64,000 nucleotides of DNA from Delphinapterus leucas. Taxonomy: Eukaryota; Chordata; Mammalia; Artiodactyla; Monodontidae. The notes below the pieces were generated by a model. It saw only the letters and a list, made by a program, of their open reading frames with translations, was not told where the DNA came from and did no database searches. Of the stretch, positions 23,346-34,225 are shown piece after piece. The DNA lies in assembly GCF_002288925.2 (NCBI RefSeq), contig NW_022098058.1, forward strand, positions 1,250,021 through 1,314,020. Direction: 5' to 3'. Within the stretch, counting starts at the first letter, position 1; the number at the start of each line of letters is the position of its first letter. The translations under genes were made by a program, and so were the position numbers.

Positions 23346-23369
23346 TCCATCCTTAAAACCATCTGTGCC

Positions 23370-24118
23370 GTCAGTGTGAAGCTTTTTCAGTTACATTAAT
23401 TTTTAAAGAATATATAGTAAATGTAAGTCATATTTACTGCTAAATATATATTTACATATTTATATATTTACTGCCTAATATTCAGTAGTACCTTCTCCAT
23501 TGATGACTTTCTATGAAAGTCAGTCATTCTTTGATTTCTTTGTAAGAAATAGATTTCTCGTTTGAACTTTGGCCTCAAGTGCATTTATAAAGTACAATAC
23601 TTTTGTTTTTTAATTTGTTTTTAATTTAAGCAGGGTGGATAAAAATTACTGAACTTTTTATATTTATGTAAATTTATTTAAAATTAAATTCAAATTTACT
23701 ACCATATGCCTCAAGAGCTAAACATAATATAGACTATTATAATCATTTATATAAATTGGTTTTAAAAACCAGTTCAATATGTTGAATCAATATGTCATGA
23801 ATTTCATATCTATCTAGTTGTCATCCTAGTAAATTCCATGGCATGTACTTTTACAGCATACAGATTTTAAATAAAATTGAATAGACTTTTCTAGCCTGCG
23901 TTATGGAGGAACTTCTCTTATCTTCCAGTTGACTGATTTAGTATTAGAAAAGAACCATGCTACTGAAATATGAATCAGCCATATTTTGTATATCCATCAA
24001 ATCTTTTTAGGACAGAGTTTTTATCTCTCAGCAATATTTACTGATTGTCCTTCATTTGCTATTCTTTGTGTGTTACAGGATAACATGAAAACAAATATTC
24101 ACTTCAAAGGATAAAAAA
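23370..24118 (+). mobile_element. retro-inserted sequence of unknown source (processed pseudogene/3' UTR-like)
   Basis: About 750 bp of AT-rich sequence ends in an A-run (from about 24111). It is bracketed by a perfect 15-bp duplication aaaaccatctgtgcc at 23355-23369 and 24119-24133. The left junction reads TT|AAAA, the preferred nick site of the L1 endonuclease. The body is not L1, L2 or SINE that I recognise, and no long frame is open. It looks like the 3' UTR of a copied mRNA truncated at its 5' end. No AATAAA sits 10-30 bp before the tail (the nearest is about 240 bp upstream, near 23870), so priming may have been internal. The source gene is unknown. Confidence 0.8.
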
Positions 24119-24133
24119 AAAACCATCTGTGCC

Positions 24134-24485
24134 AGATTGCTAGATGGTCCCACAAATTTTGTTCCCTCCTTTGTCCATAGGGATAGTGTACTAACTGAGC
24201 TCATATCTGCCCCAGATGGGAATTTCCCAGCCTCCCTTGCAGCTAAGGGTGACCTGTGACTAAGTGTTTTCCAATGCATTGTGAGTGGTCCTCATGGGAC
24301 CCAGCAACAGCCTGTAAGTAAGTTCAACATCCTAGAAAATGGCAGAGCCATAGTACGGAAGTCCCGAACGACTTCATGGAGCAGTGCCTTGCTGACAGTC
24401 GAAGCCAGCAGTGCTGTTACATGAGACAGAAATCAATGTATTTAAGCCTAGTATCTTTGGGTGTCTCTACCCTAACTAGCACGTA
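24134..24485 (+). mobile_element. LTR-like repeat, family not assigned
   Basis: 'gatgggaatttcccagcctcccttgcagctaagggtgacctgtgactaagtgttttccaatgcattgtgag' followed by 'tttgggtgtctctaccctaactagcac' matches the same family as 46545-46980. It is incomplete. Confidence 0.5.
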
Positions 24486-24599
24486 GTCATTTCCAGACCT
24501 CCAAGCCACACCCACAAAAGCAAATGTGGACTTGGCTGTTGGTACACAGCTTCCTCATGACATGCACTGTTGCCCTTGCCTGAGGCCAGTTGAACATCC

Positions 24600-25470
24600 A
24601 CACTGATGACCAATTACCACTCTGGCTTCAGTTCTCTGTCCTCACTAATCTAATAGTCTTCTGCTCCATCCCTCCTCAGAGCCCACTCATGTGGCCCCAC
24701 CCTGACCTTGTCAGCTCGCAGGAACTGCTCAACCTCTGAAATCCTGAACTGGATAATGCCTCTTTCTAGCTGCAACTCATTCCTTTATTTCTGCCACTAC
24801 CTGCCTCCCAACCATGCCTGTTCTCCAGCCTCCTGGAGACCTCCAGTCCTGGGTTCTCCATCCTTTTGTGAACCGGTAGCCTTGAGAGATACGACACGCT
24901 CTCACTACCAGCGACAGCTCACCTACGGCAGCGATTCCCACAGACAGAGAAAGGGGGCCATCGGTCCTTGTGGGGCTGCGAATGCTCCTCCGGTGGGCTG
25001 TTTCCACCGTCCATCTGCCTGCCCTCCCTGCCGCCCTTGCTAGGCTCTCCCACCATTCAAACCGCAAGAGGCCACTGCTCATCTTGCTGGCTTTCCGTCT
25101 ACTACCTCTTTACTCTCCCTCTCATTCTCCACCGCTGGTTCCCTTCTGAACTCGACACTTGGTTGCCGGGCATCATTTCCATTGCTCTTCTCAACTTACA
25201 ACTCAGGTTCTCCCTAAGCGACCTTGCCCGTGCCTGTGCCTCTACTTCACACATGTGCTGACAACTCCCACGTCCATGCCCCATCCTCTGACCTTGCTCC
25301 TGAGTTCCAGGGGCTGAATTCCCTGCCTCCAGGACCCGGGCCACCAGATGCTCCTCACCCTCAATGTGTCTGAGCAAAACTTAGCATCCTCTGCTGTTCC
25401 CCTAAATGTGAGCCTTCTCCTGTGTTCCCTGTCTTGAGGAATGACACTCGACACATATCTGTGGAATGAA
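24600..25470 (+). mobile_element. L2 LINE ORF2 region, heavily decayed
   Basis: The right third is clearest: 'cctcaccctcaatgtgtctgagcaaaactta', 'ctaaatgtgagccttctcctgtgttccctgtcttgaggaatgacac'. These align with the L2 'acctcaaactcaacatgtccaaaactga...cctgtgttccctgtctcagtgaatggcac' block. 24610-25190 fits upstream ORF2 less well. All frames are broken. Confidence 0.6.
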
Positions 25471-26919
25471 TGGAAGTGTGACTAGTCCTGCAGCACGGAT
25501 TTTATTTGGACAGGCGTAGGAAGGATGTGCTGGATGGAGGGAACATCAGAGCGAGAGTGTGGAGGTGGCTGTGAGCATGAAGTAACAGGCCTACAGCAAA
25601 GAGACCAGCCTAGAAGGAGAGTGAAGTTGGGATCTGCATTCCTTTGCCAAGTCCCTGGCTTTGGGCTGCCTTCAGCCTTCAGATGTGCTAATTTTAAGAA
25701 ATGTCCCTGGACATCCGGGATGCAAAATAAGAAGAAGGAGAATCCAGCTTCCAAACTCTCATCTGCTGAAGACCATCAACTTTCCCACTTCAGACTGAAA
25801 AAAAGCCAAACCCGTTCTCTCCACTTGTAAACAAAAGCCCCAGGCTAAGTCTCCCTGTCTTCTGCCTGCCTTGCTGTTTTCTTCCCACCCTACTCCTCCA
25901 TCAACACCACCTCCGAGCACACTCAGCAGATGCAGCTGGGAGCAAACTGCCCCAGGGACTGGCAAGAAAAGCTACCTAATGACAAATAATGGTAGTTAGA
26001 GCATCTGCACGCCCTTCCCAATACACAAAGTGTCTTTTTCATAAACATTAGCTCACTGACTCCCCATCACAATCCTCTGCAGGAGGGGACGTTCTCCCCC
26101 TCTGCTTGGGAGTAAGCGGAAGCCAGAGAGGTTAAGAGACCTGTCCGGGGATGCAACAAGCAAGCGGCAGGCCTCTATGTCAACAGGAGGTGTTACAAAG
26201 CCACAAGGCAGGACCAGAATGCACAGCTTGAACTCTCAGCCCAAAAGTCCATCAGACAGAACTTTGTCCCCAGGCCTCTCCCGTCCCTTGCTTTGTCTGC
26301 ACAAACTCAGATATTTCTATAGACATTTCGACCTAAAGCCCCGGTTTTTGCCTGTCACAGAGGCCCAACCACCAGCTCTGCTGTTACCAGCTGCTCCAAG
26401 TACACTCGGAAAGTCAGCAGGTTGGGCAGCAGCCAGGCCACCCCATTCAGGACCTTCTGAGGCCCCGCCGGAGAACGCAGTACTCGTGCACCAGGGCTAG
26501 AACCAGGACCAGCATTCAGGCACCAGCAGATGTGCAGTTCCGGCCGCTGGTTTCAAAATCAGCCTTTGTTTCGGTTCACCTGTGGCTTTTTAACACCAGC
26601 CTAACAACTGTCAAAGGTCCAAATTGGGAGAATGGATTTACTTAGAATAAAAGACAACTGTGTAACACTTAGAGCTCCAGATGGAGACTTTTTTCTGGGT
26701 TTTCAGCCATTTCTTTGTACCTGCTACAAGGCAAGTCAACTAAAAGATGTGCTTCTTAAACCAAGTAACCTGTTAAGTGATGACCTGTTTCTGCAGTAAA
26801 AAGGGAAGGAAGAAAATGGGAAAGCCTACTGGTTCATAATCCCTTTCATCTACATTTGGGCTCCTACTCTGTGCCAGACACTGAAAATATGCCTGTGCAT
26901 ATTTATATTCCCAGAATGT
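25471..26919. other. no gene; one antisense MIR at 26025-26175
   Basis: 26025-26175 has 'cataaacattagctcactgactccccatcacaatcctctgcaggagg' and 'ccagagaggttaagagacctgtccgggg', inverted MIR. The rest is single-copy-looking, with no exon recognised. Confidence 0.5.
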
Positions 26920-27285
26920 CACAGTGGTTAAGAGCCTGAACTGTGGAACCAGACCTCATGGTGCCTGTGTGCCCCTTCCTCCCAACATTCACAGCTCTGC
27001 ACCACGGTGAGGGCACCCCAGATGCCCTTGGGAAGTACGCAGCCAGCACAACTGTACATGGCAGCACCGACTTCAACCCTGACTCTGCCACCTATGGTGT
27101 AACCTCAGGCAAGTGTCCAAACTTCTCTGTGAATCTGCATTTTCATCTAGGAATTAGCACAAGTAATGATGTCTACCTGATAACGTCATGAAGGATGAAA
27201 TGAGATAATGCGCAGAAAGTGTTAGCACAGAGCCTGGCTACAAGGAAGAACTTTTTAAGTACTATTATTTAAATACTATTATTGT
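26920..27285 (+). repeat. MIR with about 105 bp of extra internal sequence
   Basis: The 5' block 'cagtggttaagagcctgaactgtggaaccagac' ends near 26955. The next MIR block ('ttcaaccctgactctgccacc...') resumes near 27073. It then runs on through 'gatgaaatgagataatgcgcagaaagtgttagcacagagcctggctac'. The inserted piece has no poly(A) or obvious duplication. Confidence 0.8.
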
Positions 27286-27294
27286 GTATAAGAC

Positions 27295-27560
27295 ATTGTT
27301 CAGGACCTTGTAGAGTTTACAGTCTAGTGGGAGGAGCAGATTGTAGTAATATTATAACTACTTATAATAGGGTTGGGGAGAAGAGTGGTTGGACATGAAT
27401 CAAGAAACTGTTCTTGAAGGATGAGTAAGAGTTCACCAGGCAGAGAATAAGAGGAGGGTGGGATCAGGAGGGAGAACGCTCAGGGCTTTGAGAACAGTAT
27501 GTACAAAGGAAACGAGGCATTACATGTCATTGCATGTTCCGGGAATGGTGAGACATTTCT
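27295..27560 (-). mobile_element. L2 LINE 3' region, antisense
   Basis: 'aagacattgttcaggaccttgtagagtttacagtctagtgggagg', 'gttcttgaaggatgagtaagagttcaccaggcagag' and 'cagtatgtacaaaggaaacgaggcat' are inverted L2 blocks in order. Confidence 0.85.
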
Positions 27561-27879
27561 GCACTATTAACTACTAATTATGAATTTTTGCTGAGTTCAG
27601 GTGCCTGGTATCAGAGCAAATAACTCCCTCTGGGTGCCAAACTTATGAGTCCAGACACTTGACTTTGAGTACAACTCTTTGAAGTAGACAATGGCTTGAA
27701 TTAACCAATATCCCCTTTGTCAGGTTTAACCGAGACGTGGGATGTAACAGCAAGAGCATAGCTGAGTGAGGGCTCCCGTTGGTACTCACTGGGCAGCTCC
27801 CAGCAGCAGTTTGGCGCATCTCTGAGGGGGAGGAAGGGGCAGCAGAAAAAGCCCTAGAAGTTAGGACATCTGGGGTCCA

Positions 27880-28110
27880 GTTCCTCCTTCTAGGAAGTCG
27901 CCATCCCCCTTCCTGAGCCTCAGTTTCCTCACCTGCAGGATGAAGGGACTGGGCGAGAGTTCCTTCAAACAGACAGTTACACCAGAACTGCTTAGAACCT
28001 GGACTTTAAAGTTGGACAGACCTGTGTTTGGCGTTTCAGAGGATAAAATGAGGCTTTAATGCATGTAAAGCGCCCCACGCAGTGACAGACCCACAGGAAG
28101 CACTGACACA
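27880..28110 (+). repeat. MIR remnants
   Basis: 'cttcctgagcctcagtttcctcacctgcaggatgaaggg' and, after a break, 'ataaaatgaggctttaatgcatgtaaagcgccccacgcagtgac' are MIR core and 3' blocks. Confidence 0.7.
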
Positions 28111-28467
28111 AGAAAGGACACAGGGTTTATTGCTGCACTGAGACAGTGGCGGCATGTGGGATGTGTCAGTGAAGGTTTCAGAACAAACAGGTCCTCAGTC
28201 TCGCACCCTTGGAGAGTTCTGAAGCCCGCAGAAGCCCCGCGCCAGGGCAGTGCGACCAACTCAATCAACTTCAGATTCAGTAAGATCGTCCTTCTGTTTG
28301 GCTTGAATGGGTTTTCCAGATTTTTTACGTGGAAAACACTCACATGACAACCTCAGAGCCATGGTGGTGGTGGCGGGAGTGGGTGAGGAGGGACGGAGTG
28401 GAAAGAAACTCTCTGGTGATAGAAACCAGAAGAGTTTTCTAAAGAGGCCAAAAAACTGCAAAAGAAT
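28110..28467 (-). other. exon-like patch on the minus strand (speculative)
   Basis: On the minus strand a pyrimidine tract plus CAG (acceptor-like) ends at about 28455. An ATG in good context (GCCACCACCACCATGG) follows near 28363, then a 33-codon frame ending in TGA at about 28261. AATAAA lies at 28126-28131. The short peptide begins MALRLSCECF and ends DLTESEVD. I do not recognise it. The arrangement could be a small 3' exon, a retrocopy or chance. The 33-residue length and lack of a known homologue argue for caution. Confidence 0.2.
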
Positions 28468-28599
28468 GTGAGTCACACCCAGGCACAACAAATGAGAGGC
28501 AAAGGGAGCAGGGTAGTACTGCTCTTTAGGAAGTGGCCAACGGTTCTTTATGGCTCCTCACGCGAAGAAGGATTTATGGTCTTTGCCCCCAAAGACTCA

Positions 28600-28815
28600 G
28601 GGACATTCACTGTTATTATTGTTGTGAATAACATCGAGGTCAACATTAGAAAGAGCTCCCACCTGTCCTTTCCTCCTCACCTCTGCCCAGCAAGCTGGAC
28701 GCTGTCCTCCAGCCATTTCACAGGTGTGGGCCCTGAGGCGCAGCGAAGTCAAAGGAAACTTGCCCAGGGTCACACTCTGCAGAGGCCTGAACTCGGACCT
28801 CAGACTCCACACCTT
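28600..28815 (-). repeat. MIR-like, antisense
   Basis: 'catttcacaggtgtgggccctgaggcgcagcgaagtcaaaggaaacttgcccagggtcacac' follows inverted MIR. The left part is weak. Confidence 0.6.
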
Positions 28816-29296
28816 CTGGCCATTCCTCTCCCCCAAGCTCTTCACTTATTAGTGGGTAGTGGGCACTTTCAAAGTCCCGAGGAGGGCTACAAAGTGGCCC
28901 GGGACTGCAAAGCGTCATTGTGCTCCAGCTTGCTAAGGGTCGGGGCCGTCAGACGTGGAGGAGGACAGTTCACTGTGTGATGAGTGGCAATCCCACCCCT
29001 GGGCAGCCAGCTCCCCGCTGGAGCCTCTCCTCAACTGCTGTGTGCTGTAAATGACCCACTGGGGCCCACTCTCACAGTAGGACCTTGCTCTAGCAGGGGC
29101 CCAAGAACCCTGGAGGCCCCCTGTGGCCACCACAAAGTCCTACGAGAACCTGGCAAGGTCCCGGCAGGATGATGTCCCCTCTTCCTTGCTCCTGAAAGAG
29201 GATCAAAAGACTGTGTTACTCCTCAGGCCACCAGGCAAGGGCTCAGCTGCCCTTGAACTGTCCCATCTGCTCCAAGTTTGGAGGCAGCTGTGAGGG
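28816..29296. other. no recognised feature
   Basis: GC-rich, with no family or exon supported. Confidence 0.45.
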
Positions 29297-29510
29297 CATG
29301 GAAAGAACATGAGACTCAAGTCAGAAGGCTGACATTTAAGTCCCAGCTCTGCCACTTAAGACAATTATGGGACATCTGTGAGCCTCAGTTCTTTCCTCTG
29401 CAAAATGGGAATGCTCACAGTACTAACCTCACAGGGTCGCCCTGAGCGCCAAATGGGATAATAAATAAGAAAGCTTTTTGTAGACTGGAAAGCCCTGTAA
29501 AAGTATATAT
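29297..29510 (+). repeat. MIR, nearly full length
   Basis: 'catgagactcaagtcagaaggctgacatttaagtcccagctctgccacttaag' through 'gagcctcagttctttcctctgcaaaatgggaatgctcacagtactaacctcacagggtcgccctgagcg' matches MIR in order. Confidence 0.9.
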
Positions 29511-29764
29511 GGGATAATGGGTTGTTTTATCCCTTGCCCAGCTCTACACCAGTCAGAAGGATATTAAAAAGCTCCTTATTAGAATCTTATTAATACTCTC
29601 ATTAGAGTCTTATTAAAAGTGTTTATTATTATTATCAAAATCTCTGCCCAGATACCTCAAAATAGAGCCTGTATGTCCAAACTAAATAAGATGCAAATAA
29701 ACTTGATAGCTAGAGCACACTGACCCATAATCAGAAGTGAGAGGCTCTGAAGGTATTCAAATAC
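29511..29764. other. AT-rich, no recognised feature
   Basis: Contains a TTATTA-rich stretch around 29570-29635. No family assigned. Confidence 0.4.
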
Positions 29765-30194
29765 TGTATTCATTTCCTGGGGCTGCCATAAGAAAGGACC
29801 ACAAACTGCCTGGCTGAAACAATAGAAATTTATTGCCTCTGTTCTGGAGGCTAAAAGTCTGAGATCAAGGTGTCAGCAGGGTTGGTTCCTTCTGAGGGCT
29901 GTAAGGGAGGCCCCACAGCTCGCGGAGATTTGCTGGCGACCTTTGGCATTCCTTGGTTTGTACATGCATCACCCCCTCTCTGCCCTCATCTTCACATGGC
30001 ACCCTCCCTGTGTGTGTGTGTCTGTGTCCAAATTTCCCCTTAGACACTAGTCATACTGGATGAGGGCCCACCCTAACGACCTCATCTTAATTTGATCTCT
30101 GCAAAGACCCTATTTCCAAATCAAGTCGCATTCGCAGCTCTTGAGGGCTCAGAACTTCAACATCTTTGGGAAGGACACGATTCAACCCATAATA
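29765..30194 (-). mobile_element. MaLR/MLT1-like solo LTR, antisense
   Basis: The reverse complement gives the classical order: 'gattggaaatagggtctttgcagag', 'gatgaggtcgttagggtgggcc', 'aaatttggacacag', 'tgacaccttgatctcagac' and 'caataaatttctattgtttcagcc'. The ends are TGTATT (left) and a decayed terminus at 30194. Flanks aatac (29760-29764) and gatac (30195-30199) agree at 4 of 5. It is the same family as 37420-37900, opposite strand. No gag/pol. Confidence 0.85.
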
Positions 30195-30199
30195 GATAC

Positions 30200-31354
30200 C
30201 TTCCCCCAACTCTCTGGGGCGCTCAGAGCCTGGATCCCCAGAGCTCATGTCTGCCTCCCCATGTGTCTACCCACTCATTTGTTTTCAGTCAAGCTCTGAG
30301 CTAGGCTGCTATGGAATGTTCATCCCATGACTTAAGAGCAGCCCATTTCTGCCCCCCCAGGAGCTGGTCCCCTCCTGGGCACTTGATGGAGGAGCCCCAG
30401 ATACAACATCATAGGTTTCACATGAAAAAGTGCACCGATCCTCCTTCGCAGTGGTAGAGAGAGCTGGCGTGGGAGGGCGGTGCGCGGGCTGGGAGGGTGA
30501 GCCAAAGACAGCACACACTCTGGAATGAGGCCACCAGGAAGGGGCCAGCGCAGGGGCTGGGTTTAGTGCAGCAGATTAGACTGGAGGTGGCACGGGGACG
30601 CCTCAGGCAGGGAGGCCAGAGAGAGAAGTAAACAGAGACAGAAGTCATGTGAGAGGAAGTTGGGAATTACCAAGGCCAACAGGAGAGGTGGTGGGGCATG
30701 GCTCACGGCCACCATCCCCGAGCGCTGTACACTGTGGCCCGGCCGAGTCGGCCAGGCTGGCGCAGCGAGGCTGGACATCTGCAGACTGGGGCAAAGGCTG
30801 CTGCAGAAGTTTGGCCACATCTGGCCGAGCCCTGGCAGGATGCTTCCCACACTCCCTGCTTAGGAGGCCACAGAGCAGAAAAGCTTCAGCCGGCCAACAC
30901 AGGCAGCCCTGCACGCTGAAGCTGGCAAGTGCGTGGCACGTCAGGAGCAAGAGCACGGAGGAAGAGCTTCCACGCTGAGTCAGACGTCCTCACGCTTGTC
31001 CCCTGTCCAGCCCTGGCAGGCCCCAGATGGCGGGAGCCTCCCTGTTTACATGGCCTGGGGGCACTGCCAGTGAAACAGCTGACCCCTTCAGGGGAGTATC
31101 TGTTTGAGAGTCACTGACACCAACCAAGATATCCAAGATAATAAAGTAGTAGATAATAAAGTAAAGATAATAGCTGTGCATCAGGCATCTTACTGGCTAA
31201 AGGGAGAAACAGCTGAGCCAAGGGGCAGTTTGAGTGGATTGGAATAGTGCCAGGGTGGAGAAAGTGATGGGGGAGAAGAAATAAAGTGGGCCTGGGGGTT
31301 GGCAGGATGCTCCCCAGAGGAGGGCACAGCCAAGTGACATTCTAAGGACTAAAC
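30200..31354. other. no supported gene
   Basis: Moderately GC-rich with some CpG around 30700-30800, but too few CpGs for an island. A short imperfect tandem of 'agataataaagta' occurs at about 31135-31172. Long frames on both strands overlap each other. Confidence 0.45.
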
Positions 31355-31590
31355 TTGTTCCAACTCCTCCAACTTGCCACCTCTGTCGCACTTCAGCAGC
31401 TTCACACATGCTGCTCCTTCTGCCTGGACCTGCCCTGCCGACCCCGTCCCCACCTCCCCACCTCCCCACCCTTCAGGCCACTTCCTGAGGAGGAATCTTT
31501 ACTCCCATTTGATGGATGAGGAACCCGAGGTCACTGAAATGAAAAGCCTATGCTTGTCCCTCGGGGCTCAGGTGAGTAATCTGGAGAAAT
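31355..31590. repeat. L2 fragment (+) followed by MIR-like core (-)
   Basis: 31355-31480: 'ttcagcagcttcacacatgctgctccttctgcctggacc' and 'ccttcaggccacttcctgagg' are L2, sense. 31500-31590: 'tactcccatttgatggatgaggaacccgaggtc' is inverted MIR. Confidence 0.65.
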
Positions 31591-32044
31591 GTGAGTGACC
31601 TGGCAACACTGGACACCAGAAAGGCATCCTTCCGTGGGCTGGGAGGACAGTGGGCAGGGGCAGTGGGCGATGGCATTCTATGCATGCGGACGCTCGCTGC
31701 CCAGGCGTGGCTGGCGGCACAGTCTGAGGACTCTTGCTGAGCCAGCACCTCATTCCCACGTCCCTCCCCGCCCTGTGCGGCAGGTGGGCAGGAATTCCCC
31801 AGGATGCTTCGGAACACACAGCTGCTTACTGCTATCAGCCAAACATCTGGACTTGCCCAACGTCCACATGTTCCAACATCATTTAGGCATGAGCTTAAGT
31901 CCCAAACCAAAATTAATTTGGTTAATCGAAAAACAAAAGTAATTGCTTGTATCTCGAAATTCACACAGCACCTCTCAGTCTATCTTGTACATTGGATGTC
32001 CTATGCACTGACCTAGACAATGGATGTCCTGGGAAAAGAGAGAG
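31591..32044. other. no recognised feature
   Basis: A 138-codon minus-strand frame crosses this stretch but has no recognisable domain and overlaps equally long plus-strand frames. Confidence 0.45.
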
Positions 32045-32130
32045 TATTTTATTTGCCTCTGGATCCCCAATCCCTAGCACAGGTCCTGGAGCACAGAAGG
32101 TCCTCACTAAACATTTACAGAATGAACGTG
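32045..32130 (+). mobile_element. L2 LINE 3' terminus
   Basis: 'ttatttgcctctggatccccaatccctagcacaggtcctggagcacagaaggtcctcactaaacatttacagaatgaac' is the L2 end. Confidence 0.85.
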
Positions 32131-32579
32131 TGTTTAGCTGTGAACTAACTCATAGACGTGACTCAGGGCAGTACCCCACCAAGGGAAGACACAGCTGAAT
32201 GGTCCGAGGAAGACCCAGAGACAGGCAGGCTCTCGGTGGGGCAGCCCAGGAGCAGGCTCCGGTCTGCTATGGGTGCCCCTGGGCAATGAGAATGTGGCTT
32301 TGTGCCCACTAGCACCACACCTGGCACAAGGGGTGCTCCAGAAATATTTGTGGCATTGAGTCTGTGCCAGGTACATTCTTCTGGTCTCGGTCCTACTCAA
32401 CATGAATTAAGACTTCACCAGCATGTCCCAAATTAGGTGCGATCCTTGAGATCTTCTAAGTGTTTGGAGAGAAAAGGGATTCCATTATCAACAAACACAC
32501 GTTACACAAAGGTAAAGTGTTTCCACTATAGGATTTCTCATATCTTCAGTTGAGTAAGGAGACTGGACACCTATCAGAT
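32131..32579. other. no recognised feature
   Basis: Single-copy-looking. Nothing supported. Confidence 0.45.
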
Positions 32580-32790
32580 CGCCAGGATTTGAGTTCCATA
32601 TCTACCACTTTCTAGACGATAACTTGGGATCCTTAATCCATGCAAGCATTCATTTGTCTTCTGTAACATGGGGTGATGATGGCATCTATTGCACAAGGCT
32701 ATTATGAGATTACTTGTGAAAATACGTGTGAAGGACCTAGTAAGGTACCTAGCACATAGTAAGCCCTTGATAAATGATCGTTATACTAAT
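32580..32790 (+). repeat. MIR
   Basis: 'gatttgagttccatatctaccactttctagacgataacttggg' through 'aaggacctagtaaggtacctagcacatagtaagcccttgataaatgatcg' covers most of MIR. Confidence 0.85.
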
Positions 32791-33164
32791 GATAATTTTT
32801 TTTAATATATTACTATTATTAATGTATGTTGTAAATCTCCAAGAGCAGGAGGGTATATCAGATTAGACGGTGTTTCCCAAATTTATTTGACCACAGGTTT
32901 TACCCACACTAATCATCCATGGGACTCCACTTAGAAGACTTCAACTTAAGTCAATGGCACCTAGATTATCAGAAAAACTGGCCCAGGTAGGGAGGAGGTC
33001 CTCATTTGCATGGCCCTGCTTTAAGTGAGCTGACTGCCCAATGCCTTCATTTTTCCATTTTTTATTCTTAGGTTGTTAACCTGAGGTTCAGAGACTGACT
33101 CTAGGTAGGTGTATGCCACTAAAAATAATTCAGGGAAAATTGTATATTTAAAGGTATATATTTA
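32791..33164. other. AT-rich, possible DNA-transposon trace
   Basis: 'cggtgtttcccaaatttatttgaccacagg' near 32870 recalls a hAT fossil terminus but is too short to assign. Confidence 0.3.
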
Positions 33165-33600
33165 CCTGTCTACTATCAAGCATCAACTATGTGCCAGACA
33201 CTCTACTGGGTGCTACAGATATAAAGGGAAGCAAAATCAGCTCCCTCCTCCATGGAGCCTCCATTCTGCTGGAAAAGACAGATATTAGCCAAACAACCAT
33301 ATAAAAAATTTTAAACTGCTCCTGAATTAGGTGCCAGGGAGAGGTTTACGAGGCAACATACACAGAGGTGACGTTAACTCAGAAGGAACAGCAAATTCAA
33401 GGCCCTTTGGAGGGAGGCAGCATGGTGAGAACAAGGAACAGCTAGAGGCCCATGTGGCCAGCTGCGGGTCTGGGGGAGGCAGGAGAGACCAATCATGCAG
33501 TGCCTCAGAGGCCATGCTAAGGTGTTCTGTGTGTCTTTCTAGGGAGGGGGATCATGGCTTTCATGGCATTCTTAAAGGGCTCCATGACCCTAACACAATT
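33165..33600 (-). mobile_element. L2 LINE, antisense
   Basis: 'catcaactatgtgccagacactctactgggtgctacagatataaagg', 'ctccctcctccatggagcctccattctgctgg' and 'agtgcctcagaggccatgctaagg' follow inverted L2 order. Confidence 0.75.
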
Positions 33601-33609
33601 TAGAGGGGC

Positions 33610-34225
33610 CCCATTGTCAGTGGCTTCATTCAGAAACAGGCAGGTCAGCCCTTGGATGCTGAGGAGGGCATCTGCGGTTCTTGCGTGCCTGACATTCATT
33701 CCCCCTTCTTCTGGTATCAGCCATCCTATGTTCCTCTGGGGAAATCATCCCGTCCCATTCTCACTCCATGTGACTTCTGTGGGACTAACTCTACCTTCAA
33801 CTCTAATGGACATCATGTGACCCCAGTCTGGCAAATTAGAGGCAGGCATCCCTGGCCACATGACCACGTAGGACCAGGAGCTGTCCTAGGGTGTACCCTA
33901 GGGCTTCTGCAAGAACTACTGACAGATGCTCTTCTTCTGTGGGTTGCAAGGCTGGTAGAAGGTAAGCCTGGAGAATTTGGCAGTCACCTTGAGATCTTGA
34001 AGGGTGAACCTGCCTGTAACACAAGGCATCTCAGTGGAGAAGAGAGCAAAAGATGGAGAGAAACAGATACCTGATGATACCATTTGAACCTCCAGATCCA
34101 ACCAACCATAGAATTAGAACTATCCCTGGACTTTCCAATCACAGGAGTCAATAAAGCCCTGTTTTCAGCCATTTGAATGATGCTTCTGTCACTTGCAACC
34201 AGTGGTTCTTACTGATACATCTCTC
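33610..34225 (+). mobile_element. LTR-like repeat, family not assigned
   Basis: The right end reads 'gaactatccctggactttccaatcacaggagtcaataaagccctgttttcagcc...tgatgcttctgtcacttgcaaccagtggttcttactgatac'. This is an LTR-type end with a polyadenylation-like AATAAA. The left part is less certain. A 140-codon plus-strand frame lies inside it and is not gag/pol-like. Confidence 0.5.

Noticed and set aside
28468..28980. 170-codon plus-strand frame
   Set aside because: It runs through an antisense MIR-like repeat and overlaps minus-strand frames. No recognisable protein pattern.
30690..30830. Possible CpG island
   Set aside because: CpGs are present but too sparse and the GC-rich span too short. No promoter elements seen.
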